From: Acidimicrobiaceae bacterium
GTDB taxonomy: Bacteria > Actinomycetota > Acidimicrobiia > Acidimicrobiales > RAAP-2
DNA length: 62,203 bases
NCBI GenBank assembly: GCA_003133685.1
Contig: PKYQ01000023.1
Span: 92,195 to 154,397, forward strand
Reading direction: 5' to 3'
Under the pieces are notes generated by a model. That model was given only the letters and a program-made list of their open reading frames with translations, ran no database searches and was not told where the DNA came from. The translations under genes and the position numbers were made by a program. Shown here piece after piece: positions 54,252-62,203 of this stretch (positions are counted from its first letter, which is position 1; each line of letters opens with the position of its first letter).

Positions 54252-54269
54252 GCGTGCAAAGAGAGAGCG
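54240..54269. repeat. Perfect 14-bp inverted repeat in the tetR leader
   Basis: CGCTCTCTCTTTGC (54240-54253), spacer GT, and GCAAAGAGAGAGCG (54256-54269) are perfectly complementary. It ends 19 nt before the TetR ATG and shares the TTTGC/GAGAGC words of the two operators. Confidence 0.8.
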
Positions 54270-54288
54270 GGCCTGCGATACTGGACAG

Positions 54289-54993
54289 ATGAGTGAGATC
54301 CGTCCGACGCGAGCCGACGCTCGCCTCGTCCAAATTGAGCGGATCAAGTCGACCTCCCGGAGGTTGATGGCCGCGAAAGGCGCCTCCGGTCTTTCACTGC
54401 GTGAGGTTGCTCGAGAGATGGGCGTGGTGTCCTCGGCCCTGTACCGATACTTTCCGACGAGGGACGATCTATTGACGGCGCTGATTGTCGACGCCTACAA
54501 CGACGTTGGAGCGTCCGCCGAGCGCGCGGCCCATCGTGTGCCACCGAGCGAACCGCGACGTCGATTCCACGCGGCAGCGTCGGCGATACGAAAGTGGGCG
54601 AAGACCAACCCGAACGAATACGCCCTGGTGTACGGTTCGCCCGTTCCCGGCTACGAGGCGCCACAGTTCACGATCGAGCCGGCCGCCCGGGTTGCGCTGG
54701 TATTGGGTTCGATCATCACCGACGCCTGGCGGGAGTCACGTGCCGAGGTGAGCGAGGAGAACGAAGCATCGGCGATGAAGGGAGTGCTCGAAACGCGCAA
54801 CCTTGATGCAGTGATGCCCGGTGTTCCCGAGTCGGTGCGCGCGCTCTCCTTGATGGTGTGGGCGCAGATCATCGGCTGCATCAGTTTCGAGCTCTTCGGT
54901 CACTACAAAGGATCGGTGCGAAACTTCAATCGATTCTTCGTGATGGTCGTCGACGAAGCCGCCACATTAGTCTTACCCCCCGAGCGGGTCTGA
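54289..54993 (+). CDS. TetR-family transcriptional regulator
   Basis: This 234-residue repressor has the TetR helix-turn-helix in the first 65 residues (RRLMAAKGASGLSLREVAREMGVVSSALYRYFPTRDDLLTAL). A C-terminal ligand domain of the TetR_C_13/WHG-like type follows (NPNEYALVYGSPVPGYEAP). ATG 54289 is chosen. It is divergent from the epimerase across palindromic sequences that are probably its operators, implying autoregulation and control of the epimerase. Confidence 0.92.
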   Translation: MSEIRPTRADARLVQIERIKSTSRRLMAAKGASGLSLREVAREMGVVSSALYRYFPTRDDLLTALIVDAYNDVGASAERAAHRVPPSEPRRRFHAAASAIRKWAKTNPNEYALVYGSPVPGYEAPQFTIEPAARVALVLGSIITDAWRESRAEVSEENEASAMKGVLETRNLDAVMPGVPESVRALSLMVWAQIIGCISFELFGHYKGSVRNFNRFFVMVVDEAATLVLPPERV

Positions 54994-55006
54994 GGGAAGG
55001 AACGCG

Positions 55007-55591
55007 ATGCAGCTGGTCTATCCACTAACGACGGAACGTCTGATCATTCGCGCGCTCACGCCCGATGACCTCGATCGTCACCACGCATTGTTTTCTGATC
55101 CCGAGGTGGTGCGCTACCTCTACTTCGGACCATTCGAGCGCCCCGCCGCGCAAGAGCATCTCGCGCGTCGAAGCGTCGTCGACTTACCCGGTGAGGGTCA
55201 GTGGATCAACTTCGGCGTTGAGCTGAAGGGCGAAGGGGTCCTCATCGGAGAGCTGGCGATGGGATTCATCAGTTCGGCGCACGAGCACTACGAAGTTGGC
55301 TACGTGTTCGATCCGGCGTGCGGCGGACGCGGGTACGCGACCGAGGGCGCGGCCATGATCGTCGAACTGGCCTTCTCCGGATTAGGCGCTCATCGGGTGA
55401 GCGGGCGCCTCGACGCGCGCAATGGACCTTCGGCTCGCGTACTCGAGAAATTGGGCATGCGCCGAGAGGCTCATTTCCTCGAAAACGAATACGTCAAGGG
55501 CGAGTGGACTGACGAACTGGCCTACGCAATTCTCGCCCCGGAGTGGCGAGCGCTTCGCGGTCCCGCCACGGAGTTTCAGTTCAACGAGTAG
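55007..55591 (+). CDS. GNAT-family N-acetyltransferase (RimJ/RimL-like)
   Basis: This 194-residue GNAT has the RimJ/L-type N-terminus TERLIIRALTPDDLDRHHALFSDPEVVRYLYFGPF and C-terminal segments VGYVFDPACGGRGYATEGAAMIVE and GRLDARNGPSARVLEKLGMRREAH. Members acetylate ribosomal N-termini or small amines, but many are unassigned. It starts at ATG 55007, 13 nt after the TetR stop, so the two may be co-transcribed. Confidence 0.9.
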   Translation: MQLVYPLTTERLIIRALTPDDLDRHHALFSDPEVVRYLYFGPFERPAAQEHLARRSVVDLPGEGQWINFGVELKGEGVLIGELAMGFISSAHEHYEVGYVFDPACGGRGYATEGAAMIVELAFSGLGAHRVSGRLDARNGPSARVLEKLGMRREAHFLENEYVKGEWTDELAYAILAPEWRALRGPATEFQFNE

Positions 55592-55613
55592 TCGCCGTCG
55601 AACGGTGACGGCC

Positions 55614-56219
55614 TCACGCGCTGATTGAACGATTCGGTCGGAACCATTTGTATTCGATGTTTTTCGCGATCTGTTGGGCGAGAAGATCGCTCAGTTCGCG
55701 CGCCACCAACCACAGCGCGAGGTCGAGTCCACTCGTGACGCCGCCGCTCGTGACCACGTCACCATCGTCGACGACGCGATCGGGGACGACGATGACGCCC
55801 AATTCGGCCAGCTCTTCGTGCGCCGTATAGTGCGTGTTGGCTCGCCGTCCGGTGATAACGCCAGCGTGGGCCCACAACATGGTCCCGGTGCACACGCCGG
55901 CAATGACGGTCGCGCTGTTGGCGGCCTCGACGAGCAGCGGGGCCAGCTCACCCTTTTGGTACTCCGCCCACGCGCCCTGTTTCGAACGGGCGTTCCAACC
56001 CCCTCCGGCGACGATGACGATGTCCGCCTCGCCCGGAACGAAGGGGCCGTCGGTCGCAAAGGTCAGGCCGCTCGCCGCGCACACCGTGTTCTGACCGGTG
56101 TGCGCGACGAGTCGCACCGAGAAATCAATGCTGAGTTGACCGGCGCGCCTCAATATCTCGTACGGACCGAGGGCGTCTAACTCGTCCAGTCCGTCAAATA
56201 CCACGATGTCCGCGAGCAT
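55614..56219 (-). CDS. DJ-1/PfpI family protein (isonitrile hydratase/glutamine amidotransferase-like)
   Basis: This 201-residue protein has a nucleophile-elbow Cys in VIAGVCTGTMLWAHAGVITGRRANTHYT, with the acidic residue of the DJ-1 site in LDELDALGPYEIL. The layout resembles InhA-type isonitrile hydratases and ThiJ-like proteins. Activity in vivo is unknown. It faces the GNAT gene convergently, with 22 nt between. Confidence 0.85.
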   Translation of the reverse strand: MLADIVVFDGLDELDALGPYEILRRAGQLSIDFSVRLVAHTGQNTVCAASGLTFATDGPFVPGEADIVIVAGGGWNARSKQGAWAEYQKGELAPLLVEAANSATVIAGVCTGTMLWAHAGVITGRRANTHYTAHEELAELGVIVVPDRVVDDGDVVTSGGVTSGLDLALWLVARELSDLLAQQIAKNIEYKWFRPNRSISA

Positions 56220-56440
56220 GACCTGAGTGTAGAAGAGGCCATTGTGAACGTCGCGTATGACGTGAAGTAGTTCCGACGCTTGGGGTGAGATTCTAAGAAT
56301 TGGTTAAAGCTGAACGCTGTAACGCTTTGGGGCCTCTCAAGACTGTCCATTATGGAGCGTTGCGACCCGTCGCCACTTAATGTTCAACTCATGGATCCTC
56401 GAGTGCGATGGTCGAATGATCCGTTCTCAAAGTATCCGTC

Positions 56441-58159
56441 GTGACGCTGATATTTGTCGCGTTCGCGGCAGGTTTAATCGCCGGAATATCACCCTGCATC
56501 CTGCCGGTACTTCCCATCGTTTTCGTCGCCGGTGTAGCCGCGCCCGACGCCACTGAAACTCCGAAGGGTTCATGGCGTCGTTCGGTGTCGATCGTTCTCG
56601 GGCTCGTCCTGAGTTTTAGTCTCCTCGTGCTCGCGGGGTCCTTGATTCTGTCCGGACTGGATCTACCCCAAGACGCCTTGTTGTGGGCAGGAGAAATCCT
56701 TTTAGGAATCGTTGGATTAGGTTTCTTGATTCCTGCACTTGGGGAGCGGCTGGAACGTCCTTTCGCCAGAATCGTTGGACGCCAACCCAGTAGTTCGAGT
56801 GGCGGATTCGTCATCGGCTTAGCCCTCGGCCTCGTATTCACGCCATGTGCGGGACCAGTGCTCGGAGCCATTACGGTGCTCGGTGGTTCGCGCGACGTCC
56901 ACTTTGAGACTGTCTTGATTACGCTGGCGTTCGCTGTTGGTGCGGCCGTACCGCTGCTGTTCATCGCGCTCGCTGGCGGCGGGCTGGTCCATCGCGTGCA
57001 GTCGGTGCGTACGCGTGCACCATTGTTGCGACAAATCGGAGGCGTAGTGCTGCTCTTGATGGCGATCGGAATCGCGACGAACTCCTTTGACTTCTTGCAA
57101 CGGGACGTGCCCGGCTACACGAATGCTCTGCAAAAAAAGTTCGAAGGGTCCACGAGTATTCGCAAGCAACTGAATGCTTTGAAGGGTGGCAAAGGTTCTA
57201 ACAGCGTTTCGGGATCACTCGTTTCATGTCCGGAGGCGTCGCCTGGGTTAGTCACTTGCGGGCTGGCACCCAATTTCACCGACGTTACGAAGTGGCTCAA
57301 CACGCCGAAGGGAAAATCACTTTCGATTAAGGAACTTCGAGGCAAGGTGGTCCTCGTCGACTTCTGGACGTACTCGTGCATCAACTGTCAGCGATCACTT
57401 CCGCACGTCGAGGCCTGGTACAAGCGCTACGCCCCGTACGGGCTGGAAATCGTTGGCGTCCACACGCCGGAATTCGCGTTCGAACACGTCGTGAGCAACG
57501 TGAAGGCGCAGGCGATGACACTGGGCGTCAAGTACCCGATCGCCGTCGACAACAACTACGGAACGTGGCTCGCCTATGACAACAACTATTGGCCAGCCGA
57601 GTACCTCATCGACGCCCACGGTGTCGTGCGTCACGTCGACTTCGGCGAGGGCAACTACGCGTTGACCGAGACGCTCATTCGAAAGCTCCTCGTGGCGGCG
57701 CATCCGGGACTCAAGCTGCCGCCGCCGACGTCCGTGGCGAATCTCACGCCGTTCGTCGAGACGAGTCCCGAGTCCTACATCGGCTACAAGTACGGCCTGA
57801 CCTACATGGACTCCAACGTCGCACCGGCGCAGAACGTGGCAACGCAATATCATTTCCCGAAGGACCTGTCGTCGACGACGTGGGCACTGTCGGGTGTCTG
57901 GAATGAACACGCCGAAGAGGCGACGTCCGTCAAGTATTCGAAGTTGGAGATCAACTATGTGGCGCAGGACGTCTATCTCGTCATGGGCGGCACGGGCACC
58001 GTGACGGTCTCGCTGGGCAACGGCACGGTGCCCACGACGATTCACGTGAATGGCGTACCGCGGCTCTATACGCTCTTTCACGCGAAGTCGTCGTCATCCG
58101 GCAACATGGTGCTGAAGTTCACTCCCGGCGTCCAGGCCTTCGATTTCACGTTCGGTTGA
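56441..58159 (+). CDS. dipZ: DipZ-type protein: CcdA-like membrane domain plus thioredoxin domain
   Basis: This is a 572-residue fusion. The N-terminal membrane part (about 1-230) has six hydrophobic segments with conserved Cys in ISPCILPVLPIV (Cys19) and FTPCAGPVL (about Cys135), as in CcdA/DsbD. Next is an extracytoplasmic TlpA-like thioredoxin domain with CINC (Cys313/Cys316) in FWTYSCINCQRSLPHVEAWY, and a beta-rich C-terminal domain as in mycobacterial DipZ. It passes reducing power across the membrane to exported thiol proteins or cytochrome c. It starts at GTG 56441. Confidence 0.92.
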   Translation: MTLIFVAFAAGLIAGISPCILPVLPIVFVAGVAAPDATETPKGSWRRSVSIVLGLVLSFSLLVLAGSLILSGLDLPQDALLWAGEILLGIVGLGFLIPALGERLERPFARIVGRQPSSSSGGFVIGLALGLVFTPCAGPVLGAITVLGGSRDVHFETVLITLAFAVGAAVPLLFIALAGGGLVHRVQSVRTRAPLLRQIGGVVLLLMAIGIATNSFDFLQRDVPGYTNALQKKFEGSTSIRKQLNALKGGKGSNSVSGSLVSCPEASPGLVTCGLAPNFTDVTKWLNTPKGKSLSIKELRGKVVLVDFWTYSCINCQRSLPHVEAWYKRYAPYGLEIVGVHTPEFAFEHVVSNVKAQAMTLGVKYPIAVDNNYGTWLAYDNNYWPAEYLIDAHGVVRHVDFGEGNYALTETLIRKLLVAAHPGLKLPPPTSVANLTPFVETSPESYIGYKYGLTYMDSNVAPAQNVATQYHFPKDLSSTTWALSGVWNEHAEEATSVKYSKLEINYVAQDVYLVMGGTGTVTVSLGNGTVPTTIHVNGVPRLYTLFHAKSSSSGNMVLKFTPGVQAFDFTFG

Positions 58160-58253
58160 GCAAGCCTCGTTACTGATGGGGTCGCTTGATGAGTCGAGGA
58201 TGTGGACAAGTACACTCCGACTAACGAGCTAAATAGCGGCGAAACGATTCGTT

Positions 58254-59204
58254 ATGGGCCGCAATGAAGGGATTCAAATGGTTGGAATCGTGTTAGCAGT
58301 AGTCGCGGGAATCATCGTGCTGCTCGTTTTGTCGGCGATCTTAAAGGCCGTACGAATCGTTCAACAGGGGTTCGTCGGTGTCATCACCCGCTTCGGTGAA
58401 TTCAAGGACATCAAGAATCCCGGACTGACCTTCATCATTCCCTTCATCGAGGTCATGAAGATCGTCGACGTTCGTGAGACGCCACGAACCGGTGACCGCC
58501 AACAGGTCATCACGCGCGACAACGTGGCGGTCATCGTGAACGCGACGATATTCAGCCAAGTGGTCGACGTCCGTCTGGCTCTTTTCACGAACTCGGACTA
58601 CCTCGTCAGCGTCGATAACTTGGCGCGCACGTCAGTGCGTGCCGTCTTCGGCAGCATCACGTTGGACGAAGCGTTCTCCCAGCGCGAGCGAATCGGCACG
58701 ATGCTCCAGACGCAGATGGAAGAGGCCACTGACAAGTGGGGCGTTCGCATCAATCGTGTGGAAGTCCTCGAGATCACGCCGCCCGAGCAGATTCTCCAGG
58801 CCATGGCCCTGCAGAAGCAGGCCGACCAGGAAAAGCGAGCTCGGATCCTCGAATCTGAAGGTCAGCAGCAGTCCGCGGTGAACGTCGCCGACGGTCAACG
58901 CCAAGCGGCGATCAAAGAGGCCGAGGGTGCCCAGCAGTCCGACATCCTTCGCGCCCAGGGTCGCCGCCAGGCGCTCATCCTCGAAGCCGAAGGACGCGCT
59001 CAGGCCATCGCGTCGGTGTACGCGGCAATTAAATCGCAACAGCCCGACCCGACGCTGGTGGCGATCTTGCAACTCGATACCTTGTCAAAGTTCGCCGAGA
59101 GTCCGAACACCAAGTTGATCATCCCCGCCGAGAGTGCGGCGCTCTTGGGTGCTGCTCAGGCCATCAAGAGCGTGATGGCCGACGTTCCGAGTACGCAGTC
59201 CTAG
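58254..59204 (+). CDS. SPFH/Band 7 (stomatin-like) membrane protein
   Basis: This 316-residue protein has an N-terminal membrane anchor (VGIVLAVVAGIIVLLVLSAIL), an SPFH domain (VRIVQQGFVGVITRFGEFKDIKNPGLTFIIPFIE) and a helical Ala/Gln/Glu-rich region (about 195-270) that drives oligomerisation, as in QmcA and stomatin. Family members form large membrane scaffolds. ATG 58254 is used; ATG 58278 would also retain the membrane anchor. The NfeD gene next door, on the opposite strand, is its usual partner. Confidence 0.9.
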   Translation: MGRNEGIQMVGIVLAVVAGIIVLLVLSAILKAVRIVQQGFVGVITRFGEFKDIKNPGLTFIIPFIEVMKIVDVRETPRTGDRQQVITRDNVAVIVNATIFSQVVDVRLALFTNSDYLVSVDNLARTSVRAVFGSITLDEAFSQRERIGTMLQTQMEEATDKWGVRINRVEVLEITPPEQILQAMALQKQADQEKRARILESEGQQQSAVNVADGQRQAAIKEAEGAQQSDILRAQGRRQALILEAEGRAQAIASVYAAIKSQQPDPTLVAILQLDTLSKFAESPNTKLIIPAESAALLGAAQAIKSVMADVPSTQS

Positions 59205-59260
59205 ACATTGTGAGAATGTGACTGCAGCGAAAGTGCTGCAGGACGTGTTGGGCGGAGCGA

Positions 59261-59704
59261 TTAAACGGGATCGACCCAGAGGGTCGTGCCGTACGCCTTC
59301 TTCACGACGACCGGTGTGCCGTCGGGGAGTTGCGCGGGCCAATCCGTGACGGCCTTCCACGATTCACCCTGAATCTTGACTCGTCCCGGGTGCGTGGCGT
59401 CACCGACCGGCATTTCGACCGTGCCGTGCATGTCCGTCATCGCCGTATTTGTCGGTTGCGACATGTTGATTTCGAACCGATGGTGATGAAACTTTCGCAT
59501 TGCAAACGGTCGCAGGGTCACGAGCGAAACCGCGGAGACGGCGAGCCAGGCACCCGCTTGAAAGGGAAAGGGCAAACCGGCCAGAGCCAGAACAAACGAG
59601 ATCGCGGCGCCGAAACCGATGAAGACCGCGATGAAGGCGTTCGAGTGCAGTTCGAGTACGAATGAGAACCCGATAATGACGACCCAGAAAAGAATTGCAA
59701 CCAT
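59261..59704 (-). CDS. NfeD-family membrane protein
   Basis: This 147-residue protein has two to three transmembrane helices (VVIIGFSFVLELHSNAFIAVFIGFG; FQAGAWLAVSAVSLVTLRPF) followed by a C-terminal OB-fold (MHGTVEMPVGDATHPGRVKIQGESWKAV). NfeD proteins associate with SPFH proteins and may modulate membrane domains. It is convergent with the SPFH gene, leaving 56 nt between, rather than in the common same-strand order. Confidence 0.85.
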   Translation of the reverse strand: MVAILFWVVIIGFSFVLELHSNAFIAVFIGFGAAISFVLALAGLPFPFQAGAWLAVSAVSLVTLRPFAMRKFHHHRFEINMSQPTNTAMTDMHGTVEMPVGDATHPGRVKIQGESWKAVTDWPAQLPDGTPVVVKKAYGTTLWVDPV

Positions 59705-59896
59705 TATTCGCAGTATATGGCCGGTCCCAAATTCGAGTCAGGGCATCGACAAGGCCACTTTTTGACGCTTCACTGGCCTGGGAAGCGCGTAATTGGCGTG
59801 GTTAGCCTTAGGCAATGGTAGACGTCTGTCCCTTTCTCTGGTTTAACGACTGTTCACGTTGCAGTGCACGAACGATGGGAATAGAAGGGTCGGATC

Positions 59897-60784
59897 ATGC
59901 CTGAGCACGAAGTCGAGATCTTTCAGAGCCGCGAAGCGCAAGTGGCCGAACTTCGCGTACGCCGAGCCTTGCCGACAAAGGGTCGACGGACCGTGGGCGC
60001 GTGGTGTTTCGTCGATCACATGGGGCCGATGTCGTTGAGCCCGGACCGATCCATCGACGTCGCGCCTCATCCACACATGGGCCTGCAGACCGTGACGTGG
60101 CTTTTCAGTGGAGAGTTCTTGCATCGCGACAGCCTCGGTTCGGAGCAGATCATCCGAGCGGGTCAACTGAATCTCATGACGTCCGGTCACGGTGTCGCGC
60201 ACTCGGAAGAGAATCCCGGACTTCGCTCGGGCGAGATGCACGGTATGCAGCTGTGGGTCGCACAGCCATCGACGACTCGTGACGGTGGTGCCGGTTTCGA
60301 ACACCATGAAGAGCTACCGAAGATCGAAGTGTCGAACCTCAGGGCGACGGTGCTCGTTGGTTCCTTCGGTCAGTCACGTTCACCCGCTCGTCGAGACAGT
60401 GAACTCGTTGGCGTCGAACTCGACTTTCACGGAGGACCCGTCACCCTCGACCTCGAGCCGACCTACGAGTACGCGCTCATCGTCGCCAACGGATCCGTGT
60501 TGGCGGACGGCACCGTGGTTCACCCTGGGCAGTTGGCGTACCTCGGTGCGGGACGCGACGAATGTCGATTTGAGACACAGAGTCCGAGCCGGGCGATGCT
60601 GATTGGTGGTGTTCCCTTCGACGAACGACTCTTCATGTGGTGGAACTTTGTCGCGCGAACCCAAGACGAGATCTCGGATGCCTGGCGATCCTGGGCCACG
60701 GGTGAAGAGCGTTTTGGTCGTGTCGCCTCACCGTTCGCGCGCATCGAAGTGAGTCCGCCGCCGTGGCTGATGGCGCTGCATTGA
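59897..60784 (+). CDS. Pirin family protein
   Basis: This 295-residue bicupin has the pirin N-terminal domain with metal-binding His/Glu in APHPHMGLQTVTWLFSGEFLHRDSLG and MTSGHGVAHSEENPG, followed by the pirin C-terminal cupin. Bacterial pirins include quercetin dioxygenases and pyruvate dehydrogenase modulators; the role here is unknown. It starts at ATG 59897. Confidence 0.93.
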   Translation: MPEHEVEIFQSREAQVAELRVRRALPTKGRRTVGAWCFVDHMGPMSLSPDRSIDVAPHPHMGLQTVTWLFSGEFLHRDSLGSEQIIRAGQLNLMTSGHGVAHSEENPGLRSGEMHGMQLWVAQPSTTRDGGAGFEHHEELPKIEVSNLRATVLVGSFGQSRSPARRDSELVGVELDFHGGPVTLDLEPTYEYALIVANGSVLADGTVVHPGQLAYLGAGRDECRFETQSPSRAMLIGGVPFDERLFMWWNFVARTQDEISDAWRSWATGEERFGRVASPFARIEVSPPPWLMALH

Positions 60785-60888
60785 GTAAGAAAATCCTCCA
60801 CGTGAAGTAGCTCTCACACTTTTTCAAGAGAGTTAGTGGCAAACAACCTCGCACTACGATGGCCTTAGCGATTGCGTTGAGAGGTCCA

Positions 60889-62203
60889 TGGTGCGAAAGC
60901 GCAACACCGAGAGTGAACGCCTTCGCGTTCCTCCGCCAATGATCAGGCGGCGCATCCCCTCAGGTCGCGGCGCAATGGAACAACCGAACGTGACCCATGA
61001 CGGTGAGGCGAGATTGACGCCGCAGTTCTGGCTCGCTGTGGTGTTGACCGGCGTCGCCACGGGTCTCTTCGGTGCCCTCTTGATGTGGCTACTCACCGAA
61101 GTAGAACACGTTGGATTCCACTATCACTCCGGGTATTTCCAGAATGCGGTGGCTGCAGTGAGCTCGAGCCGACGCATCATCGTGCTGTTGGTCGGCAGTG
61201 CTATCGGCGCGGTGTCGTGGTACCTGATCAGGCGTTATCTCAAGCACGAGTGGTCCGACATTGACGACGCGATTTGGAACGGCGACGGCGAGCTGTCCCT
61301 GCGGCGCAGTTTCTTGACGTCGATCGTCTCAGAGGTCGTGATCGGTCTTGGCGCGTCGATCGGACGTGAAGCGGCACCGAAGTTGATGGGCGGCGCGTCG
61401 GGCAGCGTGCTCTCGCACTGGTTCAATTTGAGCCCCGCGCAAAAGCGTCTGCTCGTCGCCTGTGGTGGTGGCGCGGGCCTGGCGTGCGTGTACAACGTGC
61501 CACTCGGCGGGGCCATTTTCACCGCCGAAGTCCTCTACGGCAGCTTCGCGCTGCCCGTCGTGATGCCCGCGCTCGCGACGTCACTGATCGCGACGTTGGT
61601 GGCCTGGTTGTACCTACCCTCGGGGGCCACGTACGCCGATATCCCCGCGTATCGATTTTCCGGATCGCTGATGGTGTGGTCGCTTCTGGCCGGCGTCGTC
61701 ATCGGTCTCCTCGCGGTCTTCTACGTCCGACTGATCGGATGGGCCTCGCACTTTCGGGCGAAGGGTGCGCACATCCTGTGGATGATGCCCGTCGCCTTCG
61801 GCATCCTCGGCGTCATCGGAATCTGGTATCCACAGCTCTTCGGCAACGGCAAGGACATGGCGCACGAGGCGTTCCTCGGCGTGGGTGGGATCGGACTGCT
61901 CTTCGCGCTCTTCGCGCTCAAGCCCTTCGTCACCGCGATGATGCTCGGCAGTGGCGCTGCGGGCGGTGTCTTTACGCCGTTTCTCGCGACCGGTGCACTC
62001 TTCGGCGCCTTCTTCGGCGCGCTTTGGATTCATATGTGGCCGGGCACACCGGTGGGGGCGTTCGCCCTCGTGGGTGCGGCGGCCATGATCGGCGCCTCGA
62101 TGCAGGCCCCGCTCGCCGGACTGGTGCTGGTGTTCGAGTTCACGCACAGCGGCTTCTCCTTGGCGATACCGATGATGGCCGCCACCGTGATCGCGACGTT
62201 CCT
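60889..62203 (+). CDS. ClC-family chloride channel/transporter, 3' end outside window
   Basis: The plus strand is open from ATG 60889 to the right edge (at least 438 residues). After a basic N-terminus come about ten hydrophobic segments. The selectivity-filter region reads GASIGREAAPK (the GREGP motif with the gating Glu, changed to GREAAP), and GSGAAGGVFTPFLATGALFGAF matches the second filter segment (GxFxP). It ends in VGAAAMIGASMQAPLAGLVLVFEFT. ClC proteins are chloride channels or chloride/proton exchangers. ATG 60978 is an alternative start. Confidence 0.9.

Overview
The window is a GC-rich chromosomal segment of an actinobacterium. The evidence is CarD, ClpC, DipZ, two mycothiol-type maleylpyruvate isomerase-like proteins, a GpgS-like glycosyltransferase, actinobacterial coproheme decarboxylase, and a folate-pantothenate-lysS-clpC-radA-carD-ispDF-rlmB gene order that closely matches Mycobacterium and its relatives. 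A deep-branching class such as Acidimicrobiia is a plausible guess, but no rRNA or other phylogenetic marker settles it.

Layout. 1-9.2 kb: the 3'-truncated view of a HAD phosphatase, a potassium module (two TrkA-type regulators divergent from a KimA-like permease carrying a C-terminal OB-fold), then topA-tmk-holB and tRNA-Thr(CGT). 9.5-13.3 kb (minus strand): an overlapping operon zur-pgeF-murL-murD2, joining a zinc regulator to peptidoglycan precursor synthesis by the MurD2/MurL route. 13.3-15.9 kb (plus): znuA-znuC-znuB, divergent from zur across a 60-bp gap with two Zur-like boxes. 15.9-23.9 kb: tilS, hpt, folE, folP, a phosphatase-fold protein with a Ser in place of the catalytic Cys, folB, folK, a DUF2520 protein, panC, coaX and lysS, mostly coupled by 1-4 nt overlaps. 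23.9-31.4 kb: polyprenyl diphosphate synthase, clpC, radA, carD, ispD, ispF and rlmB. 31.7-33.1 kb: an AT-richer secreted repeat protein. 33.2-39.5 kb: tRNA-Thr(TGT), LytR_C protein, gpgS-like gene, thrC with a MoaD-like carrier, groL behind a CIRCE element, chdC and a NUDIX hydrolase.

39.5-56.2 kb is an accessory region of small, mostly single-gene units: GNAT acetyltransferases, VOC proteins, maleylpyruvate isomerase-like proteins, a HicAB toxin-antitoxin pair, a questin-oxidase-like protein, monooxygenase-like barrels, an amidase, an epimerase with its TetR regulator, and three damaged genes (a DUF4232 protein with an in-frame TGA, a CYTH gene with an apparent frameshift, and a remnant that looks like ketopantoate reductase). 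In its first part (41.0-44.0 kb) four directly oriented copies of an unfamiliar two-hairpin intergenic repeat separate the units. This repeat-punctuated array, the MurD2/MurL/PgeF/Zur operon and the dead-phosphatase gene in the folate operon are the best candidates for undescribed biology. 56.4-62.2 kb: dipZ, an SPFH protein with a convergent NfeD, a pirin and a ClC channel cut by the window end.

No gene-free stretch exceeds 300 bases. The larger gaps (9276-9536, 31413-31682, 43724-43982, 49973-50255, 56220-56440) hold nothing recognisable beyond what is listed.
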